The translations under genes and the position numbers were made by a program. From Pholis gunnellus (lineage: Eukaryota; Chordata; Actinopteri; Perciformes; Pholidae): DNA of 64,000 bases. Within the stretch, counting starts at the first letter, position 1. Every line of letters starts with the position of its first letter. The stretch is taken from positions 21,084,535 to 21,148,534 of the forward strand of contig OU342806.1 in assembly GCA_910591455.2 (NCBI GenBank). Direction: 5' to 3'. Positions 33,422 to 42,800 of this stretch are shown here, one piece after another. The notes under the pieces were generated by a model that did not search any database, was not told where the DNA came from, and worked only from the letters and a program-made list of their open reading frames with translations.

Positions 33422-35933
33422 CACTTACAGGTAGATTATCTGCTATGCGATAGCCAGCAAACACAGTTCCATATCCTCCTTTACCAAGCAGACCCTGCTT
33501 TTTGTATTTGGCCCTAAATTTAGCTGAACAGAACAACACATATTATGTCTTAATACAGTTGTAACACCAAATATATGCTACCTAAGCTCTAATATGAAAC
33601 CTTCCTGTATTATACTTAATATAGATCCTAATTTTACACTAAGATGAGGTCAAACCTTACATTTACTACTAATAATAATAATAATAATAGCGTTGTTTAT
33701 ATAGGACCTTTAAAAAAAGAGTTTACAAAGTGCTTTGACAGACAAAGCAGCAAAAGCAAGGCAATAGTAACAACACTATACTGACCTTTTATGGCATCTA
33801 TACAACGTTTGGTCTTCAGTTTTCTCCTCCTCTTCTTTTTGGTCTTCTTTGGTTCTTCCTCATCGGCGACGGCCTTCCTCTTATCGACTCCCACATCCTC
33901 CACAGATGTAGTGCAGCTTCCTACAGAGGATAAAAACAGCCAGAGGATCATCAACTGTATGGTATAGTTGTGTTAGCTTTTTGTAAAGACTTACACTGAT
34001 ATGTTAACACATGTGAGGCACATGCAAACCCACAGTTACACACCCAAATATTCTTTTAAGTGTGTTTATCCTGGATGTCATAGAGCTTTCCAGAACATTG
34101 TGTTTCTAAAGTTTTTATTTTGTTTGTTTTACAGTCACTCGTCATCAGAGATTGAGGATACCAGCCAGACTCTGCAGTCAAGTCCTCTTTCAAGGTGTTC
34201 TCTCTCTTTATTGTTTTCATTCACGTGTGAGTTCATGCAGTTCAAATTAACTATAAATGTGTATACGACTTGTTATCAAGCTAGACTGTGAAGCAGTTCA
34301 ATTACACTGTTCTTGATACTACTTTAATTCAATGTTACACTGTTGATGCTAATAAGTTCAGTTAGGTCAGATGAGGTCAAACCTTACATTTAATAATAAT
34401 AATAATGTTATTTATATAGCACCTTTCATAAAAGAGTTTACAAAGTGCTTTGACAGACAAAGCAGCAAAAGCAAGGCAATAGTAACACTATACTGACCTC
34501 TTAAGGCATCTACAGTCTGTCTGGTCTTCTTCAGTTCTGTCCTCTTCTTTTTTCTCTTTGGCCCTTCCTGATCATCATCGGCGGCGGCCTTCCTCTTACC
34601 GACACTCACATCCTCCACAGATGTACTGCAGCTTTCTACAAAGGAGAAAAACACCCAGAGGAACATCAACTGTATGGTAATGTTGTGTTAGCTTTTTGTA
34701 AAGAAATATAATTTCTGTTGATGCTAATGAGTTCAGTTAAGCTGGTCATTAATGATTTTATTGGTTTATTAGTTTTCTTCTAAACATGCAGTACATTGTG
34801 AGTTTTGTGATGTAATACAAATGTCCCTTTATTATTTGAGAACAAGTAATGAACTGCAACATTTGTGTATTGAATGTCTATTGTGATTATTTTATTTGTT
34901 GGGAATTAAATGCTAAAGTAGCCGGTTGTATTACCCTTTATAAATAAACGGTAACATTCTGGCACCGTAATATCACGGTAAAACCTAGTTATCCTTCTAT
35001 CACCTACAGTAATCCAGTAAATTACCGTTAATTTACTAAGATGAGGTCAAACCTTACATTTAATAATAATAATAATAATGTTATTTATATAGCACCTTTC
35101 ATAAAAAGAGTTTACAAAGTGCTTTGACAGACAAAGCAGCAAAAGCAAGGCAATAGTAACACTATACTGACCTCTTAAGGCATCTACAGTCTGTCTGGTC
35201 TTCTTCAGTTCTGTCCTCTTCTTTTTTCTCTTTGGTCCTTCCTGATCATCATCGGCGGCGGCCTTCCTCTTACCGACTCTCACATCCTCCACAGATGTAC
35301 TGCAGCTTTCTACAAAGGAGAAAAACACCCAGAGGAACATCAACTGTATGGTAATGTTGTGTTAGCTTTTTGTAAAGAAATATCATTTCTGTTGATGCTA
35401 ATGAGTTCAGTTAAACTGGTCTGGGAGAAATTATCCAAACTATCTGCATAAATAGATACCATTAGACGGAAGGGATAATTTGTTTTCCTTGTAATTTAAG
35501 TGAAATGAAGTCTATTTAGATCAATCTACCAACACCCCAGTTGATGTACATTTCTGTAAGAGATCTGAGTACATCTTCCACCACTGTCTGAACCCCGTGT
35601 TTAGTAAACTGATGATTGGATACACTCCCAACAGCAGATTCACATGATCAGCTTACCTTTCTCAGAGTCCTTTGAGGAGGATGCCGACTCCTTGCCAAAC
35701 AGGTTGAGGTCAAGTCTTCCCTCTTTCTCCTTCTTCTTCATTGGTGTTCCCTCTCCATCTTCTGTGGCTTTCCTCTTCACTCCTCTCGCACTGAAGCATT
35801 CCTTGGAGGTGGATGGGTAGTCACTTTCTGAAAGCCTTTTCCTTTTGTTTGGGGTTAAACTATCCGGACGGGTCTTTCTTTTAACCCCCCTAGTCGTGTC
35901 ATCGTTTCCGTGAGCTGAACTTGTTGACGACAT
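31818..35933 (-). CDS. Pim-like serine/threonine protein kinase, complete 10-exon gene
   Basis: Joining exons 35933-35657, 35309-35172, 34635-34498, 33920-33786, 33523-33429, 33311-33267, 33142-32924, 32496-32316, 32206-32033 and 31915-31818 gives exactly 1500 nt, 499 codons plus TAA, with GT/AG at all nine introns. Residues 1-229 are a basic, Ser/Lys-rich leader with NLS-like clusters. The kinase domain follows: glycine loop GKGGYGTVFAG (243-253), catalytic lysine in IAIKH (Lys265), Glu286, the Pim hallmark hinge MERPIPAEDLF with prolines (323-333), HRDIKCEN (369-376), DFG (392-394), PPEWW (416-420) and a C-terminal RPTLEQLSVHPW. All key residues are present, so activity is likely. Pim kinases are constitutively active Ser/Thr kinases; teleosts have large lineage-specific Pim-like families. 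Which member this is cannot be told here. Confidence 0.9.
32033..32206 (-). CDS. Kinase gene exon 9 (activation segment end)
   Basis: 174 nt. The split Gly codon is completed as G|GT, giving TPEYFPPEWWTCHSYS and VWQIGAVLFQTLHSGEQF. PPE replaces the more usual APE, as in Pim kinases; WQIG stands where most kinases have WSLG. Confidence 0.92.
32316..32496 (-). CDS. Kinase gene exon 8 (catalytic loop and DFG)
   Basis: 181 nt, starting phase 0, ending after one base of a Gly codon. Encodes IFHRDIKCENILIE and RLIDFGLSCFMKGKSSYS. The HRD aspartate, the catalytic-loop asparagine and the DFG aspartate are intact. Confidence 0.94.
32924..33142 (-). CDS. Kinase gene exon 7 (helix C and Pim hinge)
   Basis: 219 nt, phase 0-0. 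Encodes DETGKWLPVEVAIMLKLAD (helix C region with the conserved Glu) and LILVMERPIPAEDLFNYI, the Pim-specific hinge with its extra proline. Confidence 0.93.
33267..33311 (-). CDS. Kinase gene exon 6 (catalytic lysine)
   Basis: Only 45 nt, phase 0-0, acceptor TATCTCGTAG|ATTGCC, donor CACGTG|GTGAGT. Encodes IAIKHLRKKDILYHV, with the ATP-binding lysine of strand beta-3. This short exon is easily missed by automatic annotation. Confidence 0.9.
33359..33419. repeat. (GT)n microsatellite inside kinase intron 5
   Basis: About 30 GT units starting 9 bp from the exon 5 donor site. On the transcribed minus strand this is a (CA)n run close to a 5' splice site, a position where CA repeats can influence splicing. 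Confidence 0.95.
33429..33523 (-). CDS. Kinase gene exon 5 (glycine-rich loop)
   Basis: 95 nt, acceptor TTCTGTTCAG|CTAAAT, donor CTACCT|GTAAGT. Encodes KFRAKYKKQGLLGKGGYG and TVFAGYRIADNLP, the first two strands of the kinase N-lobe. Confidence 0.92.
33642..33990 (-). repeat. Exon-containing tandem block, copy 3
   Basis: AGATGAGGTCAAACCTTACA marks the low end of each block (33642, 34369, 35039). After TTTTGTAAAGAC at 33990 homology to the other blocks breaks off and resumes at about 34340 (CTGTTGATGCTAATAAGTTC), so this copy is split by about 350 bp of unrelated sequence. Confidence 0.75.
33786..33920 (-). CDS. Kinase gene exon 4, third and diverged copy
   Basis: 135 nt, phase 1-1. Encodes GSCTTSVEDVGVDKRKAVA and a KKTKKKRRRKLKTKR cluster; it is clearly related to exons 2 and 3 but has many substitutions and one codon less. 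It joins in frame to exon 5 (AAAG|CTAAATTT). Confidence 0.85.
34001..34194 (+). pseudogene. Zinc-finger-like gene fragment in kinase intron 3, opposite strand
   Basis: Plus-strand frame reads THVRHMQTHSYTPKYSFKCV then YPGCHRAFQN: an His-x3-His-like end of one C2H2 finger, a linker and the start of the next (C-x4-C). It is followed by a consensus acceptor (TTTTGTTTGTTTTACAG, ending 34134), a 60-nt possible exon 34135-34194 (SSSEIEDTSQTLQSSPLSR) and a donor-like CAAG|GTGTTC. This layout resembles uncharacterised C2H2 genes common in fish. The second finger is not completed before the intron-like sequence, and no other exons are visible, so a truncated copy is most likely. Confidence 0.45.
34369..34740 (-). 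repeat. Exon-containing tandem block, copy 2
   Basis: Nearly identical to 35039-35414. Each block carries exon, flanking intron, an AATAAT simple tract and a copy of the dispersed TTTATATAGCACCTTTCATA / AGAGTTTACAAAGTGCTTTG repeat, which is a common teleost sequence. Confidence 0.8.
34498..34635 (-). CDS. Kinase gene exon 3, second copy of duplicated exon
   Basis: 138 nt, phase 1-1, same splice contexts as exon 2. Flanking intron sequence is duplicated as well (34369-34740 against 35039-35414), showing that the unit of duplication was a genomic block of about 370 bp. Confidence 0.85.
35039..35414 (-). repeat. Exon-containing tandem block, copy 1
   Basis: The youngest duplication appears to be between this block and 34369-34740, since the exons differ by only about two bases. 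The 300 bp between them (34741-35038) is not duplicated; it contains CGGTAAAACC and ATTACCGTTAATTTAC, possibly the end of a MITE. Confidence 0.8.
35172..35309 (-). CDS. Kinase gene exon 2, first copy of duplicated NLS-type exon
   Basis: 138 nt, phase 1 to phase 1, acceptor CTTTGTAG|AAAGCTGC and donor TTAAGAG|GTCAGTA. It encodes ESCSTSVEDVRVGKRKAA and the basic stretch GPKRKKKRTELKKTR. Differs from exon 3 by one amino acid (VRV against VSV). Confidence 0.85.
35657..35933 (-). CDS. Kinase gene exon 1 (start codon, basic leader)
   Basis: ATG at 35933-35931 in context ATCAGCATGT, 92 codons plus one base, donor AAAG|GTAAGC. It encodes two similar motifs, RGVKRKTRPD and RGVKRKATED, about 40 residues apart, and PNKRKR, all lysine/arginine clusters typical of nuclear import signals. 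An upstream non-coding exon cannot be excluded. Confidence 0.8.
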
Positions 35934-36344
35934 GCTGATATAGTTGTGAACTAATTATATGTAGAGATATATATATACGATAACTTCAGAGCAACCAGTG
36001 TGTCGAACCAATGCTTGAATCTAACTGAAAGAATGTGCCAATGTGTGTGTTCTTAATCCATGGTGAATAGAATGTGGAACATGATGAGTTGTTCTAGCAT
36101 GAAGAAAGTCAAAGTTCTATATGCAAATGAGTGTTTCGTGCTTTTATTTGAATTGTGTGTATACTCTTATCCACTGAAACAATGCATACAATGCATAAAA
36201 TACACAAGCGTACAATGCTTGATATTGACTCCCTCTCAGTCAACTGGATGACTTTACCTATTGAAATGCCCTTAGGTTGTTTTTATGAACCATTCATATT
36301 GATCTAAAGTCAAACATTTTAAGGAATAAATGCAAAACTATTCT
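35934..36344. other. Upstream flank of the kinase gene
   Basis: Contains the presumed 5'UTR and promoter on the minus strand. TATATATATC lies at about 35966-35977, 35-45 bp above the start codon, too close for a TATA box unless the leader is very short. No CpG-rich promoter is seen. The rest is AT-rich and unassigned. Confidence 0.35.
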
Positions 36345-36530
36345 TTGCTTTCTGGTTGGCAATGTTGTTCAGTCTGTCAAGCCACCATTTTGGTCCAGAC
36401 TGAAATATCTCAACAACTGTTGGATGGATTGAACTTTGGTTCTATCTATCCTACTGACTTTAGGTGATCACCTCATTTTTATCGAGCAACGCCAAGCGGT
36501 TGACATCTGTGGTTTTTGTATGTGAAGAAA
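36345..36530. repeat. Teleost dispersed repeat, opposite part to 16690-17040
   Basis: TTTTGGTCCAGACTGAAATA, TCTCAACAACTGTTGGATGG and CCTACTGACTTTAGGTGATC are phrases of a very common teleost repeat; GGTGATCACC here corresponds to GGATCACCA in the copy at about 17000. Confidence 0.65.
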
Positions 36531-37893
36531 TACATTCCTGCCAATGTTATAACATTGATCTCTGATCATTAGATAACATTAATATGCCAAAACAATTATA
36601 AAGCTGCACTGTGCCAGCAAAAGGCAGGGAACAACACAGCTAGCAAGTGAAAATAAATAAAATTTAACAATGCATTTAAAAAAATATATATATATAAAAG
36701 GGACATTTTTGTCCAGAGTGAGCTCTTGTCTGTAACTATTGCCAACTAGCTGGCCTTACTGTTTGCCCAAAACAACAAAGAAACATGAAATGCATCATTT
36801 CTGTGTGCCAAAAGGAAACATTTGAAATGAACACCAAAATGGAAAGTTTTCATTAAGTTTTTATTCATCTTTTTTCTTTCACATGAACTCAGCAACAGAG
36901 TGCATTTAAAATAAACGTTTGTTCCCCTAGTGGGGTCTGAGGATGGTCGTGTTAGCTGGTTGGTCAGTTTCTTTTTTAGCATATTCCTTATGGACATCAA
37001 TTATCGTTGCAATAAAAACATTAAGCTAACAAAACGGACATTCAGACACACACACACTTTTGTCCTGTATCTACATTGGCGTTTGGGAACAACATGTACT
37101 CAGTCCCAGCAGAGCGTGAATGTGTTCTCCGTCCTGCCCAGTCACAGATCATGCTGGTTGTCTGGGAGGAAAACAAAGCTTGAGACCCAAGATGAAGGCA
37201 GAGAAGGAGGCTCCTTCAAAAGCTAAAATAATTTCCCAGATGTTGATGCTCATGTGTCTCGGTTCCTTCAATTCAGGTCGGTCACATTTTCTGTTTCAGG
37301 ATTTGCTAAAGGTTTGCCTGACAATGGTCACTTGCAGGTTTATGTAATTGGAAAAGCTTTAACTTTGTAAACATTTACATTGTAGTAAATAAGGAACAGC
37401 ATGAAGTCTGCTTTTTGTTTGTTGGTTTCAGAATGAGGGAATAAAAAAATGACAAGCTGCAGATATGTTAGTTATGCAATGTGAATCAACACCAACTTGC
37501 TGGATGAAACAATCCGAGGGTCCTTCCAGTAGCATATGCAACTAAACACTCACTCAGAGAACATGCTGTCAGCTTTTGTGGATGCATAAACCCAAAATAT
37601 GTGTTGTTGTTGATGTGCAAATGAGTATATTTAATTAAGTGTGATCTTTGCTTTTCTTTTAAAATGTTTCCATGAGAGAAAACACCAAGAACGTGCCACT
37701 GCATTGCCTTAATATTGTAACCCCTGAAGTCTTTCAATTCTAGTATTTATTTGTGTTTCTTTCTAGGTCTTCTTGGTGCAGTTTGGGCATGGCTTGTTGC
37801 TTTATTTGACAAGATGATTTATGCTTTTGTGTTATTAATTTTTCTTGAATAGGTTAAAGACAGAGCTACAGATGTGATGAGGCCTTAAAATAT
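36531..37893. other. Intergenic, nothing recognised
   Basis: No gene supported. AT-rich, with an A/T simple patch at 36676-36698. Confidence 0.5.
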
Positions 37894-38418
37894 GGGGTCA
37901 GATCAGTCTCAATAATTGCAAATGCACACAGATAGACTCACAAATGCAAACAGAAAGATTCACAAATGCGCACAGAACAATTCACAAATATATTCGATTT
38001 ACAAATGCACACAGAAGGATTTACAAATATATTCGATTTACAAATGCACGCAGAACAATTCACAAATACATTCCAATGCACAAATAAATAAATTACGATT
38101 TATATAAATGTAAAAAAAAAAATCACAAATATATTTCTGCATTTGTATGTATTTGTGTGTGGATTTGTATGTATTTATTTGTGGATCGCACTACATTCAT
38201 TTGCAAATTGCTTCACATTCGTGTACGGATTTTTGAGACTGTTCTGCCTTCGCTGGATTCACAAATGCGTTTTTTTCAACATAGACCTGTCTGTAGCCAA
38301 TCAGATGTCAGCCTCATTTTCAACCAATCACATGAGCGCAGCTTCATACATATTCATACATATTGTAGCCGTCTGTGTTCACCCAGAGCTCTACGATACC
38401 TCATATCAGTAGAGACCG
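37894..38418 (+). mobile_element. Solo arm of the foldback element
   Basis: Same sequence and orientation as the left arm at 27046, from GGGGTCAGATCAGTCTCAAT to AGTAGAGACCG, where homology stops abruptly at 38418. It is 525 bp against 560 bp in the left arm; the difference equals one missing 14-bp unit plus one missing unit of about 21 bp. No second arm and no core follow. It may be a half-element left by deletion, or a product of recombination. Confidence 0.85.
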
Positions 38419-39059
38419 CTCTGTGATATTTCAAATCTTTAGAGGAGGAAGGAACACACGTGCAGATGTGTTGAGAGGACACCTGCTTCTTTTTGGTCTC
38501 CGAGCACATTCTTTCAGGTTAGTGGAGCTGCTGGGTGGACCGCCGTGTGTCCTTGACAGTCCTATTGAAAAATTAAACTGCCTCTCCCCCCCCCCCCCCC
38601 CCCCCTCTTCATGCACCCATTTCATTTCTCCTGTCAACCCTCTGGAGCACAGTGACAGGTCAAAGGTCAAGTTGCTAGGATTTCCAGTCTGTGTTCTCCT
38701 CCGAGGCTTTAGGAGCTCATTCTGTCATGAAAGATGTGAGAGAAAACTTCAAGCTTTGTTTACAATCATCAGTCATCCACCGTCAATCATATTTTAACCA
38801 AAGAGATCTGCATTTTTTTTAAATGAGCAAATATGTTTGCTTAATATCAAACAACAAATTTCTATACTATTTTTTGTCGCCATTTTTACATTCTGTGATA
38901 GTGTTTTTGTCATTGTCATTGTTGGAGTCTGCCTCTTCTGCGCAGGATTCAGACTGTGTAACTATATGCACAAAGGATTCACAAATCATGCATGTGTGAC
39001 AACTGGATGTGATACAGAAGACATGTGGTCGTGCATTTCACGTGACGTGTAAGACAAAT
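38419..39059. other. Intergenic with a 20-C run
   Basis: A C run of 20 lies at 38586-38605. No gene seen; frames across the C run are poly-Pro/Gly artefacts. Confidence 0.55.
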
Positions 39060-39190
39060 TACAAGTTGCCAAAACATTCAAGGTCCACTTTCTTGCTTGT
39101 TCTGGTGCTTCAAAGCTTCCCAAGTTCAGGAATGAACCCAAGCTCAACTTGAAGGCTAACTTGGATGGGAAGTTTGGACGGGAAGACATC
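39060..39190. repeat. Dispersed repeat shared with 42480-42800
   Basis: TCAAGGTCCACTTTCTTGCT followed by TGTTCTGGTGCTTC matches TCAAGATCCACTTACTCACT followed by TGTTCTGGAGCC at 42522-42554. Both are followed by AAGCTCAACTTGAAGGC- or AAGCTCGACTTAAGCC-type sequence. A repeat family seen twice in this window. Confidence 0.5.
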
Positions 39191-39239
39191 TTGTCAAGAG
39201 AACTGGTTATACGGAAGAGCGGATCACAACATATCACAC

Positions 39240-39352
39240 AGACGTATATTATTTTGGGGGACATTACATTGACTTTCATTCATTTCTGGGAGACTTACAC
39301 GAATCATAACCGCTACCAGCCTAATCCTAACTCTTACCCTAACCTTATATGT
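39240..39352. repeat. GGACATTACATTGACTTTCATTC repeat with CCTAACC tail
   Basis: TTTTGGGGGACATTACATTG, ACTTTCATTCATTTCTGGGA and CTCTTACCCTAACCTTA recur, in nearly the same order, at 63905-63990. Both copies lie beside a long (CA)n/(GT)n tract. Typical teleost microsatellite-associated repeat. Confidence 0.65.
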
Positions 39353-39429
39353 TGTGATCAACATATTGTCCGTCTCTAAAGCCATAATCTCCTCATGGCT
39401 TGTACAGTGTATACACTGCGTGTGTACGT

Positions 39430-39431
<2 letters not shown>

Positions 39432-39480
<49 letters not shown>
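39432..39480. repeat. (GT)n microsatellite
   Basis: About 24 GT units; a second (GT)n lies at 39708-39742. Confidence 0.95.
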
Positions 39481-39487
<7 letters not shown>

Positions 39488-39712
39488 CAGCTCCCTGATG
39501 CTCTCCATGCTCTGTGATTTTATTGACATCACTTATTCATGTCCCTGCTGTCCCACACAGGTCCACTTAAGACCATTGTCACTACACCCAGTTTGAGTGG
39601 TACTGATCTGCATGTCATGTGATGCATGCATGTGTCTGTGTGTTTGTCAGTCTTTGTGAAGGTAATTCAACCAGTGTTTTAATCAGAGCACTGTTTACTG
39701 GGACCTGTGTGT

Positions 39713-39742
<30 letters not shown>

Positions 39743-39743
<1 letters not shown>

Positions 39744-42479
39744 ATATCTGTGACCCGGTCAAACATTGGATATGACAACAGACAGCCAGTCAATATCAGT
39801 CAATGCCTCTGTTAAAAATATCAAACCAACATCATCCACCACTTGATCACCTCTTTGTTTACTTGTCTTATCGTCGCCCTCTGCACAGAAACGTAATCTT
39901 AAATAACTTGTTTTGTTCTTTATCCTCAAACAAAAGCTCAAAGCTGGAGGCTGAGGCCTGATTGTGGACTTCATTCTGTCTCACATGACGTCCTTTTCTT
40001 TCTCCTCTCAAATCTGTGTCTCCAGCAGCCTCCCTCTAAGCCGTGGAGAGTGGCCCTCTTGATCCTGTGGAAGCTGTTTGAAGACTTTCAGTGCTCCCGC
40101 CTGCTCTGACTGACAGCCGAGCTCCGCTGGCCAGTCCCTGGCCTGAATCCCCCGGCTTTGGGCCTCTGCAGCCGGCTCTCATCCAGGCCTGATCCCACAG
40201 AGGAAAGCCGCAATGCCGTCAGGACGGATTTGACAGTCCTCGCTCATCCCAGGGATGTCCAAAGTGCTTTCACAGTGGGTGAACGAACCCCTCCCACCTT
40301 TGCTCCTCGCTGCCCCAGCCAACTAGAGGGTGACAAGCAAGTGTGTGTGCACCAGGTATGTGAGTGTATGTCTGTAGCTTGATTCCATTTTTTTTTTTAC
40401 CTTTCCCAAGGAGGCTATATTTTCAGTTCTGTATATGTTGTTCTATTTATTAGCAATAGATATATTAAAAAGAACCTCACAGGGCACGGATTGTCAGTTG
40501 TTGGTGTGGACGTTTATACAGAACACCTATGGCCCTTCGTCAGAAGTGTAAATGTTGCTTGTTTCAGTCCAGGAACACATGGGAGCTATTGTATAATCCA
40601 GTGAGTCATTACATCACTTTATGTTTGGCTCACAACTCCTAAACTGTGAGGCCTAGATGGTAAATTCTGTTTATCCTGGATGGGCTGGTTCAAGATGAAG
40701 CATTAATCATACACAGCTGCCTGAACAACCATTTTTAATTTTTTTTGCAAAACAGCTTTTTTGGGGGAAAATCCTTCTATAAACTTTAGTTTTACCAATT
40801 TCGGTTGGAGAAAAATATTTGGATTCGGTTCATAAAAGGTATTATATACTTTTTATGTTTCATATTCATTACGTTATATAATAGATACAGGTATACCATA
40901 CACATCATAATTCAAGTTTATTTTCATATGCTTTAGAAGCAGTGCATACCAACGCAATGACATACTTGTTTACAAATAACGTAACATATATAATACACAA
41001 AATATATGTGCATAAATATACAAAGCAGGGAAAGTTTAGGACACAAGCAGTACGGACACAGCTGTAAAAGTATTATAAGTATAGTTCCCAATTGCTCTGG
41101 TCTGACCTATTTGACACATAACTCTGTAATGCATTATGCAATTCCAACCAACAACACACATACCTATTAATCCTGAAAAATCGGACACAGCTACATGTTG
41201 AATGCAGCAACATAAACGATACGCTGGTATTTAGAACGTATAATGCAAAAGAGTGGAATTAATCCAAAAAGAGGACCAAGGCATATTTTGTGTTCAATGG
41301 GTGGCAGAAATGATCTGCATGACTATCGCTGAAGTCATGTTTGTTCGTCATTTGTTTGCTGACCCTTTGAAGAGTATTCGAAAGGCATTGGGCAAGGTTT
41401 TTTTGTTGGTGCAACTTTTTCCCTCTGGATCATTATTCAGTGAACATGTGTGTCAGGAGACAGACAGGACATTGACTGGGTCAGGAAATGGCTGGAGTGT
41501 GTAGACAGAAGAGTGGGAGCTGAACTTCATTGATACATTTCAGTCCCAGAAGAGGAAGGAAGCGGTGCAGGCTGCGGGGAGGGAGACGCTATAGATCCAG
41601 TATTGGGACAGGAGTCCAGCCACTGCCAGCCATTGATCAGGATCACAATCAATCAGGAAACCATTGAGCGGCCTGCTCCAAAAATAGAGTGAAAAAGCAC
41701 CTGAGAGTGAGCTGTGAACACGGTCGCCTAGGAGTCACAGCTGACCGCCCGAAGACACCGTCCCCTCTCGCTCAGACCGCTCGAGGCAGGAAGTGGTTCA
41801 CATTGCTGCTGTAAACCTCTGAGATGTGTTTCACTTGAACTCTGACCCTCAAACGTTATTGACATGTTTCCTTGTTCATGGGTCAAACCCTCTCCCCTGG
41901 AGCCGGAGATCTTTTAGCTCAATGCACCATCTTGAAACCTGGATGACCAGTGTCGCTGTAGAATATTCCCAACATTTTTGGGAGAGAGAGAGCGGAGAAG
42001 TGAGCATTGTTCAACAGCTTATATAAAGTTATTTTGAAATGATTGGTTTTGCACAAAGTCAATGTATTTAGCTGTCTTGCTTCAGTTGTTTAAAATGGGT
42101 CATTTACATCTTTACGTCTGTCGCTTGGCTTCTGAAGATTGTTTTGATTTTGCATTATTCATTCTTTAGCGTATAACTAACTAAAGTATAATTCCTAAAC
42201 TGTTGCCCACTTTGAACCCTTGACACTTGCTTGCAACCAATTCAAGCTTATGTAGTTAGATGCCGAGTGGCTGTTAGCTGGGTTTTTACAAATTGAGTAT
42301 GCACTGAAGCTGTATCATTTCATACATACATACATATTTTGGTGAAAGTATTAGGAACATGTCAAGTGTACTGATAGATAGAAGAAGTTGATTATTTTTC
42401 CACATACATACGTTTTGTGGTAAGATATTCTTATAAACTTTTTCTCATTTTCGTGGCGTGAAACGCTTCATGACCTTCA
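39743..42479. other. Intergenic; weak regulatory candidates only
   Basis: No gene supported. Two unique-looking GC-balanced patches, 40020-40350 and 41590-41720 (CCATTGATCAGGATCACAAT, then CAATCAGGAAACCATTGAG), could be conserved elements. The 83-codon plus-strand frame at 41253 has no recognisable domain. The remainder is AT-rich. Confidence 0.45.
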
Positions 42480-42800
42480 CACTTCATTCTTGACTCTGGA
42501 ATAAGAAACTGACGAAGCAACTCAAGATCCACTTACTCACTTGTTCTGGAGCCTATGGATTGTGCAGCAGATGATGACGTAGTTTACTCCGTTTGATCAT
42601 GGACGCTTATTTGGTCAAACTCCACATTACTGTTTTGTTAACCGCTGTTTTTAAGGTCAAAAATAAACTTCCAAGCTCGACTTAAGCCAACATGCACAAG
42701 ACGGCGTAGAGGTGCAAAGTAACGAGACCGGTTCCGGGCAGAAGTACAGGGGGCAAGGTTTTGTGAATGTTAGGAAAACAAAACCCCGCAAACGTTCTGC
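42480..42800. repeat. Dispersed repeat shared with 39060-39190
   Basis: Longer copy of the repeat; includes TTTTAAGGTCAAAAATAAAC and TTCCAAGCTCGACTTAAGCC. A C run (42851-42864) follows. Confidence 0.5.
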
